A stretch of 17,598 bases of DNA from an uncultured Acetatifactor sp. (GTDB lineage: Bacteria > Bacillota > Clostridia > Lachnospirales > Lachnospiraceae). This document shows positions 1-7,476 of the stretch, piece by piece (positions within the stretch are counted from its first letter, which is position 1; every line of letters begins with the position of its first letter). The notes beneath the pieces are model-generated. The model did not search any database. It was not told where the DNA came from and worked only from the letters and a program-made list of their open reading frames with translations. Location of the stretch: assembly GCA_910577185.1 (NCBI GenBank), contig CAJTLR010000016.1:54063-71660 (forward strand), given 5' to 3'. The translations under genes were made by a program, and so were the position numbers.

Positions 1-44
1 TTTCCACCACAGGGGCGCTGACGCCGGGGACGGAACTGGAATAG
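1..44 (+). CDS. C-terminal end of an unidentified upstream gene (partial)
   Basis: The reading frame starting at base 3 stays open to a TAG at 42-44 and would encode a tail ending STTGALTPGTELE. Third codon positions are mostly G or C, as in the neighbouring genes, while the other two frames look less natural. The TAG is embedded in the AGGAG ribosome binding site of the next gene, the tight packing typical of an operon. Too little is visible to name a family. Frame choice is an inference from codon pattern only. Confidence 0.35.
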   Translation, partial: STTGALTPGTELE

Positions 45-54
45 GAGAAAAAAA

Positions 55-786
55 GTGATACAGGAAAATTGGGAATCCGTAAGGAAAACAATAAAGGAGT
101 CCTGCGAAAAAGCAGGACGGAACCCGGATGAAGTGACCCTGATTACGGTCAGCAAGACCAAACCGGTCTCTGCCCTCCGGGAAGCATACGAGGCCGGTTC
201 ACGGGATTTCGGGGAAAATAAAGTCCAGGAGCTTGTGGATAAAATTCCGGAACTTCCCGCAGACATACGCTGGCATATGATCGGACATCTGCAGAGGAAT
301 AAGGTGAAATATATTGTGGGCAGGGTTTCCATGATACACAGTGTGGATTCCCTGCGGCTTGCGGAGGAAATCAGCAGGGAAGCGCAAAAGCAGGGCTGCG
401 TTGTGGATATCCTGATTGAGGTCAACGTTGCCGGAGAGGAAAGCAAGTTCGGAGTTTCCCCGGAAGAAGCACCGGAACTTGTGGAAAAAATTTCCGCATT
501 GTCCTGTCTCAGGGTCCAGGGACTCATGACAATAGCGCCATTTACGGAAGATCCTGAAAAAAACAGACCTTATTTTCGCAAATTAAAGAAATTGTCTGTT
601 GACATAGAGGGTAAAAACATTGATAATGTTAATATGACTGTCTTGTCCATGGGCATGACAGGTGATTACTCCGTGGCGGTGGAAGAAGGGGCTACCTGCA
701 TCCGGGTTGGCACGGGAATTTTTGGTGAAAGACAGCCGCAGCAAAAAGCGTTGCAGGCAGCGAAAGGCGTGGTAAAATGGGAGTAG
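55..786 (+). CDS. yggS: YggS/PLPBP family pyridoxal-phosphate homeostasis protein
   Basis: This 243-residue protein is a full-length YggS/YlmE/PROSC-type protein, a monomeric PLP-binding TIM-barrel protein with no firmly assigned enzymatic reaction that buffers cytoplasmic PLP and affects amino-acid and keto-acid balance. The PLP-binding lysine is K34 in the VSKTK motif. Other family landmarks are FGENKVQEL, WHMIGHLQRNK, GLMTIAP, LSMGMTGDY (phosphate-binding region) and RVGTGIFGER. The start is GTG at 55, chosen because AGGAG at 43-47 sits seven bases upstream and the protein then has normal family length. Its end overlaps the start of sepF by ten bases, so the two are probably translationally coupled. 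The yggS-sepF pairing is a recurrent Gram-positive arrangement. Confidence 0.95.
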   Translation: MIQENWESVRKTIKESCEKAGRNPDEVTLITVSKTKPVSALREAYEAGSRDFGENKVQELVDKIPELPADIRWHMIGHLQRNKVKYIVGRVSMIHSVDSLRLAEEISREAQKQGCVVDILIEVNVAGEESKFGVSPEEAPELVEKISALSCLRVQGLMTIAPFTEDPEKNRPYFRKLKKLSVDIEGKNIDNVNMTVLSMGMTGDYSVAVEEGATCIRVGTGIFGERQPQQKALQAAKGVVKWE

Positions 787-1313
787 TGGATAAGTTGATA
801 AATTTCATGAAGCTGAACGAAGAAGAAGATTACTATGATGAAGATGATTATATGGATGATGAGGACGACATGGAACCCATGCCTCCATCCAGAAGAAGCT
901 CCTCTTCAAAGGTGAGAGATATCGATGATTATGAAGATGATCGTACGGTACCCATGAAAAGGCAGACTGCGGCACCCAGCAAGATTACCCCTATTAAACA
1001 GTCATCTTCCAGAAAAATGTCAGGCGGAAATAATATGGAGGTCTGTGTGATCAAACCGGTATCTGTGGAAGATGCCCGTGAGATTACAGAAACACTTCTG
1101 GCAAACCGGACGGTGGTTCTGAACCTGGAAGGACTGGATGTGGACATTGCCCAGCGGATCATTGACTTTACCAGCGGTTCCTGCTATGCCATTTCCGGGA
1201 ATCTGCAGAAGATTTCGCATTATATTTTTATCATTACACCGGCCAGTGTAGACATATCGGGGGATTTCCAGGATATTTTCAATGATTCCTTTGAAAAACC
1301 CATCAATAACTAA
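777..1313 (+). CDS. sepF: Cell division protein SepF
   Basis: SepF binds the C-terminal tail of FtsZ, polymerises into rings and helps anchor and align the Z-ring at the membrane. The 178-residue product has the usual layout: a short amphipathic start (MGVVDKLINFMKL) suited to membrane contact, a disordered and very acidic D/E/Y-rich linker (about residues 16-85), and a conserved C-terminal domain (about 87-170) with VCVIKP-type strands, a segment reading LNLEGLDVDIAQRIIDF and GSCYAISGNLQKIS. ATG at 777 overlaps the end of yggS by ten bases. A purine-rich AAAGG lies upstream inside yggS. No ylmG or divIVA gene follows, unlike many Firmicutes; aroB comes next after a 48-base gap. Confidence 0.93.
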   Translation: MGVVDKLINFMKLNEEEDYYDEDDYMDDEDDMEPMPPSRRSSSSKVRDIDDYEDDRTVPMKRQTAAPSKITPIKQSSSRKMSGGNNMEVCVIKPVSVEDAREITETLLANRTVVLNLEGLDVDIAQRIIDFTSGSCYAISGNLQKISHYIFIITPASVDISGDFQDIFNDSFEKPINN

Positions 1314-1361
1314 AAAGGGCTTTTATGGTAAAGGGCCGGGGACGGAAAGGTGAGTAAACAT

Positions 1362-2468
1362 ATGTCAGAGAGATTAACCGTTTTATATTCCAAAAAACCC
1401 TGCTATGACATTGTCTTTGCCAAGTCATTTGAGGAATTATGGCCGGAACTGGATGTCCTTGGGTATAGGGAGAGGCAGATCTGTGTGGTGACGGATTCCA
1501 AAGTGGATGAACTTTACGGGGAAACGGTACTGGGCAGTCTTTCCGCCTGCAGGAAGGCAGTAAAATATGTATTTCCGGAGGGGGAGGAGAATAAGACCCT
1601 GGACACGGTAAAAAATATTTACCGTTTTCTCATCGAAGAGGGATTTGACCGGAAAGACATGCTGATTGCCCTGGGGGGAGGCGTGACCGGTGACATTACC
1701 GGCTACACAGCGGCAACCTATCTGCGGGGAATCGATTATGTGCAGATTCCCACTACACTGCTGGCTCAGGCGGACAGCAGCATTGGCGGCAAAACGGGTG
1801 TTGATTTTGAAGGCTACAAAAATATGGTGGGCGCGTTTAAAATGCCCCGCCTGGTATATATCAATCCTGCTGTTCTTCAGACGCTGGGTGACCGGGCTTA
1901 TTTTTCCGGTTTTGCGGAGATCATGAAGCACGGCCTGATCAAAGATTCGTTATATTATGAATGGCTGATCGAAAATATGTATGAGATATGCGAACGTGAC
2001 CTGAACACGCTTCAGGAAATGCTGATACGCAGCTGTACCATTAAGAAACTGGTGGTAGAAAAGGATCCCACAGAACAGGGGGACCGGGCCCTTCTGAATT
2101 TCGGCCATACCATCGGCCATGCCATAGAAAAAGCGAAAGGTTTTCAGCTTTATCACGGGGAATGTGTGGCGCTGGGAGCGGTGGCGGCGGCTTTTATTTC
2201 CTGGAAAAAGGAATTTCTTTCCATGGAAGAATATTATGAGGTCCGGGACATGTTTGTGCCCTTTTATCTGCCTATATCCGTGGACCATATTGACCCGCAG
2301 GAAATACTGCGGCTGACAAAATCAGACAAAAAGATGGAAGCCGGAAAAATACGCTTTGTCCTGCTGAAGAAGATCGGAAAGGCTGTGACGGATACTACCG
2401 TAACGGATGAGGAAATTCTGGCGGCCATCCGGGAAATTTATTTCAGTGAAGAGGATGCCCATGCATAA
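1362..2468 (+). CDS. aroB: 3-dehydroquinate synthase
   Basis: AroB converts DAHP to 3-dehydroquinate, the second step of the shikimate pathway, using NAD and a divalent metal. With the start used here the protein has 368 residues, normal for the family. The NAD-binding motif ALGGGVTGDITGY is near residues 103-115 and SSIGGKTGVDF near 140-150. The expected metal ligands are E186 (GFAEIMKHG), H249 (FGHTIGHAIE) and H265 (YHGECVALG). I prefer ATG at 1362 because GGTGAG at 1349-1354 is well placed for it. An in-frame GTG at 1350 would add four residues but has a weaker site upstream. The 3' end overlaps lspA by eight bases. An aromatic-biosynthesis gene inside a division and lipoprotein gene run is a local peculiarity. 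Confidence 0.96.
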   Translation: MSERLTVLYSKKPCYDIVFAKSFEELWPELDVLGYRERQICVVTDSKVDELYGETVLGSLSACRKAVKYVFPEGEENKTLDTVKNIYRFLIEEGFDRKDMLIALGGGVTGDITGYTAATYLRGIDYVQIPTTLLAQADSSIGGKTGVDFEGYKNMVGAFKMPRLVYINPAVLQTLGDRAYFSGFAEIMKHGLIKDSLYYEWLIENMYEICERDLNTLQEMLIRSCTIKKLVVEKDPTEQGDRALLNFGHTIGHAIEKAKGFQLYHGECVALGAVAAAFISWKKEFLSMEEYYEVRDMFVPFYLPISVDHIDPQEILRLTKSDKKMEAGKIRFVLLKKIGKAVTDTTVTDEEILAAIREIYFSEEDAHA

Positions 2469-2967
2469 CAGAGAAAAAGCAAAGCAGATAGTTCTGGACA
2501 TGGTAATTATGCTGGCCCTCCTGTTTGTGGACCAGTTTACAAAATATCTGTCCATCACGCATCTGAAAGGAACGAAAGGCATTGTACTCATAAAAGGTGT
2601 GCTGGAGCTGCAGTATGTGGAAAACCGGGGGATAGCGTTCAGCATGTTCCAGGGGAGAAAAATTCTGATCCTGCTTATGGGCTTTCTGGTTCTGGCGGTG
2701 GTTCTCTTCTGTCTGTTCCGAATACCCCAGGATAAAAAATTCAGGATAGTCCATGTGCTGTTTGCGGCCCTTATCGCCGGGGCGGCTGGAAATATCATAG
2801 ACAGGATCCGGTTCGATTTTGTGGTGGACTATATTTCTTTTGTGCTGATCCATTTTCCGGTGTTCAATGCGGCAGACTGTTTTATTGTGGTGTCCACATG
2901 CATTCTGCTTGTACTGTTTCTTTTTATATATAAGGAAGAAGATTTGAAATTCCTCTCTTTTCACTGA
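2461..2967 (+). CDS. lspA: Lipoprotein signal peptidase (signal peptidase II)
   Basis: LspA is the inner-membrane aspartyl protease that removes signal peptides from diacylglyceryl-modified prolipoproteins. The 168-residue product has four hydrophobic segments (about residues 9-29, 66-87, 95-113 and 128-158). Family motifs are VDQFTK (residues 23-28), VENRGIAFS (53-61), GAAGNIIDRI (107-116), VVDYI (121-125) and FNAAD (135-139). The catalytic aspartates are expected to be D123 and D139, with D114 also conserved. The frame stays open upstream, but ATG at 2461 is chosen because GAAGAGG ends six bases before it and the protein then matches family length. It overlaps aroB by eight bases, suggesting translational coupling. 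Confidence 0.95.
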   Translation: MHNREKAKQIVLDMVIMLALLFVDQFTKYLSITHLKGTKGIVLIKGVLELQYVENRGIAFSMFQGRKILILLMGFLVLAVVLFCLFRIPQDKKFRIVHVLFAALIAGAAGNIIDRIRFDFVVDYISFVLIHFPVFNAADCFIVVSTCILLVLFLFIYKEEDLKFLSFH

Positions 2968-2970
2968 GAC

Positions 2971-2987
2971 ATTTCCCTCCGGGAAAT
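2971..2987 (+). other. Small perfect hairpin between lspA and rluD
   Basis: ATTTCCC and GGGAAAT form a perfect 7-bp stem around the loop TCC, immediately after the lspA stop. No run of T follows, so it is not a standard terminator. It covers the ATG at 2986, one reason for preferring the downstream ATG at 3004 for the next gene. It may protect a 3' end or be incidental. Confidence 0.4.
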
Positions 2988-3003
2988 GGAATTTGGATAT
3001 CAT

Positions 3004-3915
3004 ATGAATGAGTTTTGTTTTGAAATAACAGAAGAACTGGAAAATGAGAGAATCGATAAGTGTCTTTCCATGCTTATCGATTCTTTGTCGCGCTCTTTTA
3101 TCCAGAAAATGATAAAGGAAAACAATGTAAAAGCAAACGGCGAACCGGTAAAGGGCAGTTACCGTGTAAAGACGGACGATATTCTGGAGTTTGTCCTTCC
3201 GGAAGCGGTGAAGCCCGATATTGTACCGGAGAATATCCCCCTGGATATTCTTTACGAGGACAAAGATGTCATTGTGGTAAACAAGCCCAAGGGTATGGTA
3301 GTGCATCCTGCGGCAGGGCATTACAGCGGTACTCTGGTCAATGCCCTGATGTATCACTGCGGAGACGGATTATCCGGAATTAACGGGCAGATGCGCCCGG
3401 GCATTGTGCACAGAATTGACAAGGACACCACGGGTTCCGTCATTGCATGCAAAAACGACCTGGCCCACGCCTGTATCGCACAGCAGCTGAAAGACCATTC
3501 CATCACGAGACGGTATCATGCCGTCTGTGAAGGCATCCTTCCGGAGGAAGAAGGTGTCATTGACAGGCCGGTGGGGCGGCATCCCACAGACCGGAAGAAA
3601 ATGGCGGTGAATGAGAAAAACGGCAAGAATGCGGTCACACATTACCGTGTCCTAAAACGTTTTGAAAAATACACTTATATAGAATGCCGCCTGGAGACAG
3701 GACGCACCCATCAGATCCGGGTACATATGGCCAGTATCGGCCATCCACTGCTGGGAGATGAGGTGTATGGGAACCGGAAATCACCCTTTTCCCTTCAGGG
3801 ACAGACTCTCCATGCAAAAACACTGGGATTCCGGCATCCTGCCACAGACACTTACCTTGAAGTGGATGCGCCGCTCCCGGAGTATTTTGTGCGGCTGCTG
3901 GACAGTAAGCTGTGA
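3004..3915 (+). CDS. RluD-family rRNA pseudouridine synthase
   Basis: RluA/RluD-type enzymes convert specific uridines of ribosomal RNA to pseudouridine. The 303-residue protein has an N-terminal S4 RNA-binding domain (about residues 13-75), then the catalytic domain. The catalytic motif VHRIDKDTTG places the active-site aspartate at D139. Also visible are VVNKPKGMVVHPAAGH (92-106), ETGRTHQIRVHMASIGHPLLGDE and a C-terminal LHAKTLGFRHP. An in-frame ATG at 2986 exists, but it lies inside a hairpin and has no spaced ribosome binding site. ATG 3004 gives a typical RluD N-terminus. lspA followed by rluD is a very common bacterial gene pair. Which uridines are modified (RluD versus YlyB/RluC-like specificity) cannot be read from the sequence. 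Confidence 0.93.
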   Translation: MNEFCFEITEELENERIDKCLSMLIDSLSRSFIQKMIKENNVKANGEPVKGSYRVKTDDILEFVLPEAVKPDIVPENIPLDILYEDKDVIVVNKPKGMVVHPAAGHYSGTLVNALMYHCGDGLSGINGQMRPGIVHRIDKDTTGSVIACKNDLAHACIAQQLKDHSITRRYHAVCEGILPEEEGVIDRPVGRHPTDRKKMAVNEKNGKNAVTHYRVLKRFEKYTYIECRLETGRTHQIRVHMASIGHPLLGDEVYGNRKSPFSLQGQTLHAKTLGFRHPATDTYLEVDAPLPEYFVRLLDSKL

Positions 3916-3922
3916 TTTTTAG

Positions 3923-3951
3923 TTGTCTTCATGCCAAATTTGATGTATAAT
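3923..3951 (+). promoter_or_regulatory. Sigma-A type promoter for the cytidylate-kinase-like gene
   Basis: TTGTCT (3923-3928) and a perfect TATAAT (3946-3951) are separated by 17 bases, immediately after the end of the pseudouridine synthase gene. Transcription should start near 3958, giving a short leader of about 50 bases before ATG 4010. Confidence 0.8.
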
Positions 3952-4009
3952 AGAAAAAGGTAAAGGCATTATCCGGCTTTTATACTCTTCAAAGAAAAGA
4001 GGTATTACT

Positions 4010-4633
4010 ATGAATACAGTTATTACAATCGGAAGACAATATGGCTCGGCAGGGCGTGAAATCGGTAAAATGGTAGCGGAATATTTTGACATCAAATTCT
4101 ATGATAAGGATCTTCTGACCCGGGCTGCAAAAGAGAGCGGTTTCTGCGAAGAAATGATACAGAATCATGATGAGAGACCCACCAATTCGTTTTTATACAA
4201 TTTGGTCATGGATACGTATTCCTTTGGTTATAACAATTCCTCTTTTGTGGATATGCCCATCAGCCACAAGGTTTTTCTGGCACAGTTTGATACCATAAAA
4301 AAGATTGCAGACGAGGGTCCCTGTGTCATTGTAGGACGCTGTGCGGATTACGCCCTGGCAGAAAGGTCCAATGTGGTGGATCTGTTCATCTATGGCGACG
4401 AGGAATGCAAGATCAAAAGAATTATGAAATTATATGACCTGACGGAGAATAAGGCCCGGGACATGATCATCAAGAAAGACAAACAGCGCCAGAGCTACTA
4501 CAACTATTATTCTTCCAAGAAATGGGGGCGGGCAGACAGCTACGACTTATGCATCAACAGCAGCGTGCTGGGTGTGGAAGGCACCGTGAAGCTGATCGTC
4601 CAGTATGTGGAAGATTTTGAGAAAAGAAGTTAA
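4010..4633 (+). CDS. Cytidylate-kinase-like family protein
   Basis: The 207-residue protein begins VITIGRQYGSAGREIG (about residues 4-19), the P-loop form of the cytidylate-kinase-like family (Cytidylate_kin2 type), followed by FYDKDLLTRAAKESG. VIVGRCADYAL (about 104-114) and an R/K-rich lid region (KIKRIMKLYDLTENKARDMI) are also family-like. These proteins are predicted P-loop kinases; their substrate is generally not established, and this is probably not the essential CMP kinase Cmk. ATG 4010 is preceded by AAGAGG with seven-base spacing, and the gene has its own strong promoter. It stands alone between the lspA-rluD run and the ribosomal L21 operon. Confidence 0.88.
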   Translation: MNTVITIGRQYGSAGREIGKMVAEYFDIKFYDKDLLTRAAKESGFCEEMIQNHDERPTNSFLYNLVMDTYSFGYNNSSFVDMPISHKVFLAQFDTIKKIADEGPCVIVGRCADYALAERSNVVDLFIYGDEECKIKRIMKLYDLTENKARDMIIKKDKQRQSYYNYYSSKKWGRADSYDLCINSSVLGVEGTVKLIVQYVEDFEKRS

Positions 4634-4640
4634 AAAACTA

Positions 4641-4670
4641 TTGACATTTTCAGGCATTCCATGCTAAAAT
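4641..4670 (+). promoter_or_regulatory. Strong promoter of the rplU-prp-rpmA operon
   Basis: A perfect TTGACA (4641-4646) and TAAAAT (4665-4670) are separated by 18 bases, and TGC immediately before the -10 gives an extended -10 element. Transcription should begin near 4677, which is exactly where the folded leader starts. Confidence 0.85.
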
Positions 4671-4676
4671 AGCCAA

Positions 4677-4786
4677 GTGTGTATAAGACACACATGTGCC
4701 GCATGATCCGGTAAAAGTGTATCTGTCGGATACCACCAAGATCAGCGAGTAAGATGAACAGAATTGTTCATAAAGGAGGTGCCTAA
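4677..4786 (+). ncRNA. Structured 5' leader of rplU (L21 leader-like)
   Basis: The leader between the promoter and rplU can form three local hairpins. GTGTGT/ACACAC (4677-4682, 4688-4693) has loop ATAAG. GTATC/GATAC (4719-4723, 4729-4733) competes with an alternative ATCCG/CGGAT pairing (4706-4710, 4727-4731). ATGAACA/TGTTCAT (4754-4760, 4765-4771) has loop GAAT and sits directly against the AAAGGAGGTG ribosome binding site at 4772-4781. Firmicutes rplU operons are known to carry a ribosomal-protein leader (L21_leader in Rfam). Position and folding fit that class, but I could not run a covariance search. Likely role: feedback control of the operon by a ribosomal protein. Confidence 0.65.
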
Positions 4787-5092
4787 ATGTACGCAATTAT
4801 TGCAACAGGCGGAAAACAGTACAAAGTCTCTGAGGGAGATGTAATCTATGTGGAGAAGCTGGACGCAGAGGCTGGCGGTATTGTCACTTTTGACCAAGTT
4901 CTCGCAGTGAGCGATGAGAGCCTGAAGGTCGGCGAAGACGTTGCCGGGGCAAACGTGTCTGCAACAGTCCTTGAGCAGACCAAGGGTAAAAAGGTTATTG
5001 TATACAAATACAAGAGAAAAACCGGATACCACAAGAAAAATGGCCACAGACAGTTGTACACCAAGGTGAAGATCGACAAGATCAATGCGTAG
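4787..5092 (+). CDS. rplU: 50S ribosomal protein L21
   Basis: The 101-residue L21 is of standard length. It opens with MYAIIATGGKQYKVSEGD and ends with the basic tail TGYHKKNGHRQLYTKVKIDKI, both characteristic. L21 binds 23S rRNA in the large subunit. The start has a near-perfect ribosome binding site (AAAGGAGGTG) at 4772-4781, consistent with high expression, directly below a hairpin that could regulate access. It is followed six bases later by prp and then rpmA, the conserved Firmicutes order. Confidence 0.98.
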   Translation: MYAIIATGGKQYKVSEGDVIYVEKLDAEAGGIVTFDQVLAVSDESLKVGEDVAGANVSATVLEQTKGKKVIVYKYKRKTGYHKKNGHRQLYTKVKIDKINA

Positions 5093-5098
5093 GCAGCT

Positions 5099-5431
5099 AT
5101 GACGACCGTGGTGGTCCGCAAGGACAAAGAGGGATCCTACAAAGGATTTTACTGTATGGGACATGCGGAGTACGCCAGAAAAGGCAAACCCGATATCTTA
5201 TGTGCAGCCATATCGGCGCTTACCATCGGTACGGTCAACTCCCTGGACGAACTGGCCGGAGAGAAGATTACGGTGGCATCGGATGAAAAGACCGGGTTTC
5301 TCAAATGTGATTTTGAGGGTATTTTACATGAAAAATCCAGTTTCCTGATGGATTCCATGGTATTTTCCCTGGAAAACCTGAGCAGGGAATACGGCAGGAA
5401 GTATTTGCAAGTTAAATTCGAGGAGGTGTAG
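5099..5431 (+). CDS. prp: Ribosomal-processing cysteine protease Prp
   Basis: Prp (YsxB) is the cysteine protease that removes the N-terminal extension of ribosomal protein L27 in Firmicutes. The 110-residue protein carries the catalytic pair H22 (MGHAEYA) and C34 (DILCAAIS), at the same positions as in the characterised Staphylococcus aureus enzyme. SALTIGTVNSLDEL follows. It lies between rplU and rpmA, as usual. ATG 5099 has only a weak AGG upstream, so translation may depend on termination of rplU six bases before. Its substrate is present here: L27 begins with a cleavable NLQFFA motif. Confidence 0.95.
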   Translation: MTTVVVRKDKEGSYKGFYCMGHAEYARKGKPDILCAAISALTIGTVNSLDELAGEKITVASDEKTGFLKCDFEGILHEKSSFLMDSMVFSLENLSREYGRKYLQVKFEEV

Positions 5432-5434
5432 ACC

Positions 5435-5719
5435 ATGTTTCATATGAACCTTCAATTTTTCGCCCATAAAAAGGGAGTCGGTTCCACCAAGAACGGCAGA
5501 GATTCCGAATCCAAGAGACTGGGTGCGAAGAGAGCTGATGGACAGTTCGTAAAGGCTGGAAATATTCTTTACAGACAGCGCGGAACGAAGATTCATCCCG
5601 GCGTCAATGTAGGAAGAGGGGGCGATGACACCCTGTTCGCACTTGTTGATGGGATTTTGCGTTTTGAGCGTAAGGGAAGAGACAAGAAGAGAGCTTCTGT
5701 CTATCCTGTAGAGAAATAA
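5435..5719 (+). CDS. rpmA: 50S ribosomal protein L27 with Prp-cleavable N-terminus
   Basis: The 94-residue L27 contains HKKGVGSTKNGRDSESKRLG and GNILYRQRGTKIHPG, both typical. Its N-terminus MFHMNLQFFAHKKG carries the extension that Prp removes in Firmicutes. In S. aureus cleavage follows the FF pair, so A10 would become the mature N-terminus here and the freed tail would reach toward the peptidyl-transferase centre. The ribosome binding site AGGAGGTG (5421-5428) overlaps the end of prp. A strong intrinsic terminator follows directly. Confidence 0.98.
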   Translation: MFHMNLQFFAHKKGVGSTKNGRDSESKRLGAKRADGQFVKAGNILYRQRGTKIHPGVNVGRGGDDTLFALVDGILRFERKGRDKKRASVYPVEK

Positions 5720-5731
5720 GGTAAAATGTTA

Positions 5732-5768
5732 CGGACTCCAGACTGTTGCGTTTGGAGTCCGGTTTTTT
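5732..5768 (+). terminator. Intrinsic terminator of the rplU-prp-rpmA operon
   Basis: CGGACTCCA (5732-5740) and TGGAGTCCG (5753-5761) form a perfect 9-bp stem with a 12-base loop, followed by G and six T (5763-5768). Confidence 0.93.
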
Positions 5769-5867
5769 GCACGCGGCGCCGGGAGAAAAGGATGGCCGGT
5801 GCAGGAGCAGCAAAAAAGGACATTTTCCCGTTCCATTCCGGGATATGTGAAATGAGAGGTAGCGTTC

Positions 5868-7160
5868 ATGTTTGCAGACAGAGCCAGAATATATGTGAGA
5901 AGCGGCAAAGGCGGGGACGGACATGTCTCCTTCCGTCATGAAAAATTTGTTCCTGCCGGCGGTCCTGATGGCGGTGATGGCGGCAAGGGAGGAGATGTTA
6001 TTTTTACCGTGGATGAGGGGCTGAATACCCTGATTGATTTCCGGCACACCAGAAAATTTAAGGCGGGCGATGGAGAGCCGGGAAACAAGAAAAACTGCCG
6101 CGGCAAGGATGGCAAAAATATCATACTGAAAGTTCCGCCCGGCACGGTCATAAAGGAAGCGGAGAGCGGCAAGGTCATTGTGGACATGTCGGGAGAGAAC
6201 CGGAGCATTGTCCTGCTGAAAGGCGGCAGGGGCGGCAGCGGAAACCAGCACTATGCCACCAGTACCATGCAGGCTCCCATGTATGCGCAGCCGGGACGTC
6301 CGGCAAAAGAGCTGGATCTGATGCTGGAACTGAAAGTTATCGCGGATGTGGGGCTGGTGGGACTCCCCAATGTGGGAAAATCTACTTTTCTGGCCAGAGT
6401 CACCAATGCCAGGCCGAAAATTGCCAATTATCACTTTACCACACTGAACCCAAATCTGGGCGTGGTGGATCTGGATGGCTCAAACGGTTTTGTCATCGCC
6501 GATATTCCGGGCCTCATAGAAGGCGCTTCCGAAGGCATCGGACTGGGACATGAATTTTTGCGCCACATTGAGCGCACAAAGGTGATTATCCACATAGTGG
6601 ATGCCGCAGGCACGGAGGGAAGGGATCCGGTGCAGGATATCTATACCATCAACCGGGAGCTGGAGGCATACAATCCGGATATCGCAAACCGTCCCCAGGT
6701 CATTGCCGCCAATAAGATAGATGCCATTTATGACAGGGAGGATTCTTCCCTGGGCGCCATCAAGGCGGAATTTGAACCAAAGGGAATACAGGTATTCCCC
6801 ATTTCCGCTGTCAGCGGGGAGGGCGTGAAGGAATTGCTCTATCATGTCCATGGCATGCTGGAGGAACTGGGACAGACAGTGACCATATTTGAACCCGAAT
6901 ATCAGCCCGAACTGATTCTTTCCAGTGAAGATGACGAACCATATACGGTTACTTATGACGAAAAAGCAAAAGAATATGTGGTGGAAGGACCTAAAATCGA
7001 GAAAATGCTGGGATACACCAATCTGGACAGCGAAAAAGGCTTCGCCTTCTTTCAGAATTTCTTAAAGACTTCCGGTATTCTGAAGCAGCTGGAAGCCCTT
7101 GAAATCCAGGATGGCGATACGGTCCGCATCTATGGACATTCTTTTGATTATTACAAATAA
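5868..7160 (+). CDS. obgE: Obg GTPase (CgtA/ObgE)
   Basis: Obg is an essential GTPase acting in late 50S assembly and in linking growth to nutrient status. The 430-residue protein shows the three Obg parts. The glycine-rich Obg fold covers about residues 1-158 (KGGDGHVSFRHEKFVPAGG and repeated GG turns). The G domain covers about 159-330, with GLPNVGKSTF (G1), YHFTTL (G2), DIPGLIEGAS (G3), NKID (G4) and ISA (G5). A C-terminal OCT domain covers about 345-430. ATG 5868 follows AGAGGT with seven-base spacing. No convincing promoter is visible in the roughly 100 bases after the upstream terminator, so the source of its transcript is unclear. It heads the obgE-yhbY-nadD-yqeK-rsfS cluster. Confidence 0.98.
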   Translation: MFADRARIYVRSGKGGDGHVSFRHEKFVPAGGPDGGDGGKGGDVIFTVDEGLNTLIDFRHTRKFKAGDGEPGNKKNCRGKDGKNIILKVPPGTVIKEAESGKVIVDMSGENRSIVLLKGGRGGSGNQHYATSTMQAPMYAQPGRPAKELDLMLELKVIADVGLVGLPNVGKSTFLARVTNARPKIANYHFTTLNPNLGVVDLDGSNGFVIADIPGLIEGASEGIGLGHEFLRHIERTKVIIHIVDAAGTEGRDPVQDIYTINRELEAYNPDIANRPQVIAANKIDAIYDREDSSLGAIKAEFEPKGIQVFPISAVSGEGVKELLYHVHGMLEELGQTVTIFEPEYQPELILSSEDDEPYTVTYDEKAKEYVVEGPKIEKMLGYTNLDSEKGFAFFQNFLKTSGILKQLEALEIQDGDTVRIYGHSFDYYK

Positions 7161-7176
7161 ACCAGGAGTAATGTAA

Positions 7177-7467
7177 ATGACAAGTAAACAGAGGGCCTAT
7201 TTAAAAGGGCTTGCCAACAATCTCAATCCTATTTTCCAGGTTGGAAAAAACAGTCTGACACCGGAACTGACGGAGTCTGTCAATGAGGCGTTCAACAAAA
7301 ACGAGCTGATTAAGATCGCGGTATTGAAGAACTGCCTGGACGATCCGGCAGAAATCGCGGAAATGATAGCAGGAAGAACCCATTCCCAGGTGGTCCAGGT
7401 GATTGGGAAAAAATTTGTGTTATACAAACCGTACAAAGAAAAACCCAGAATCGTACTGCCCATGTAA
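7177..7467 (+). CDS. yhbY: YhbY family CRM-domain RNA-binding protein
   Basis: YhbY proteins are single CRM domains that associate with pre-50S particles. The 96-residue protein is full length and contains LTSKQRAYL-like (MTSKQRAYLKGLANNL), the GxxG-type loop region VGKNSLTPEL, and LKNCLDDPAEIAEMIAGRTHSQVVQVIGKKFVLYK. Most other members end, as here, soon after the LYK strand. AGGAG at 7164-7168 precedes ATG 7177. It follows obgE by 16 bases, and the pairing supports a ribosome-assembly role. Confidence 0.95.
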   Translation: MTSKQRAYLKGLANNLNPIFQVGKNSLTPELTESVNEAFNKNELIKIAVLKNCLDDPAEIAEMIAGRTHSQVVQVIGKKFVLYKPYKEKPRIVLPM

Positions 7468-7476
7468 CTGATCCCC

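Noticed and set aside
1437..1931. Minus-strand frame of 164 codons opposite aroB
   Set aside because: It is a shadow of a complete and well-supported aroB.
2986..3003. Earlier ATG for the pseudouridine synthase
   Set aside because: The ATG is in the arm of a hairpin without a spaced ribosome binding site, and the extra six residues are not typical of the family.
2443..3357. Long minus-strand open frame (304 codons)
   Set aside because: It lies antisense across lspA and the pseudouridine synthase, has a composition unlike a real protein (very rich in H, Q, K and F), and both plus-strand genes are certain.
5726..5941. Plus-strand frame between rpmA and obgE
   Set aside because: It begins inside the intrinsic terminator and overlaps the obgE start in another frame; the product is low-complexity and unlike any family.
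5604..6434. Minus-strand frame of 276 codons opposite rpmA and obgE
   Set aside because: It is antisense to two certain genes, crosses their terminator, and shows no recognisable motif.
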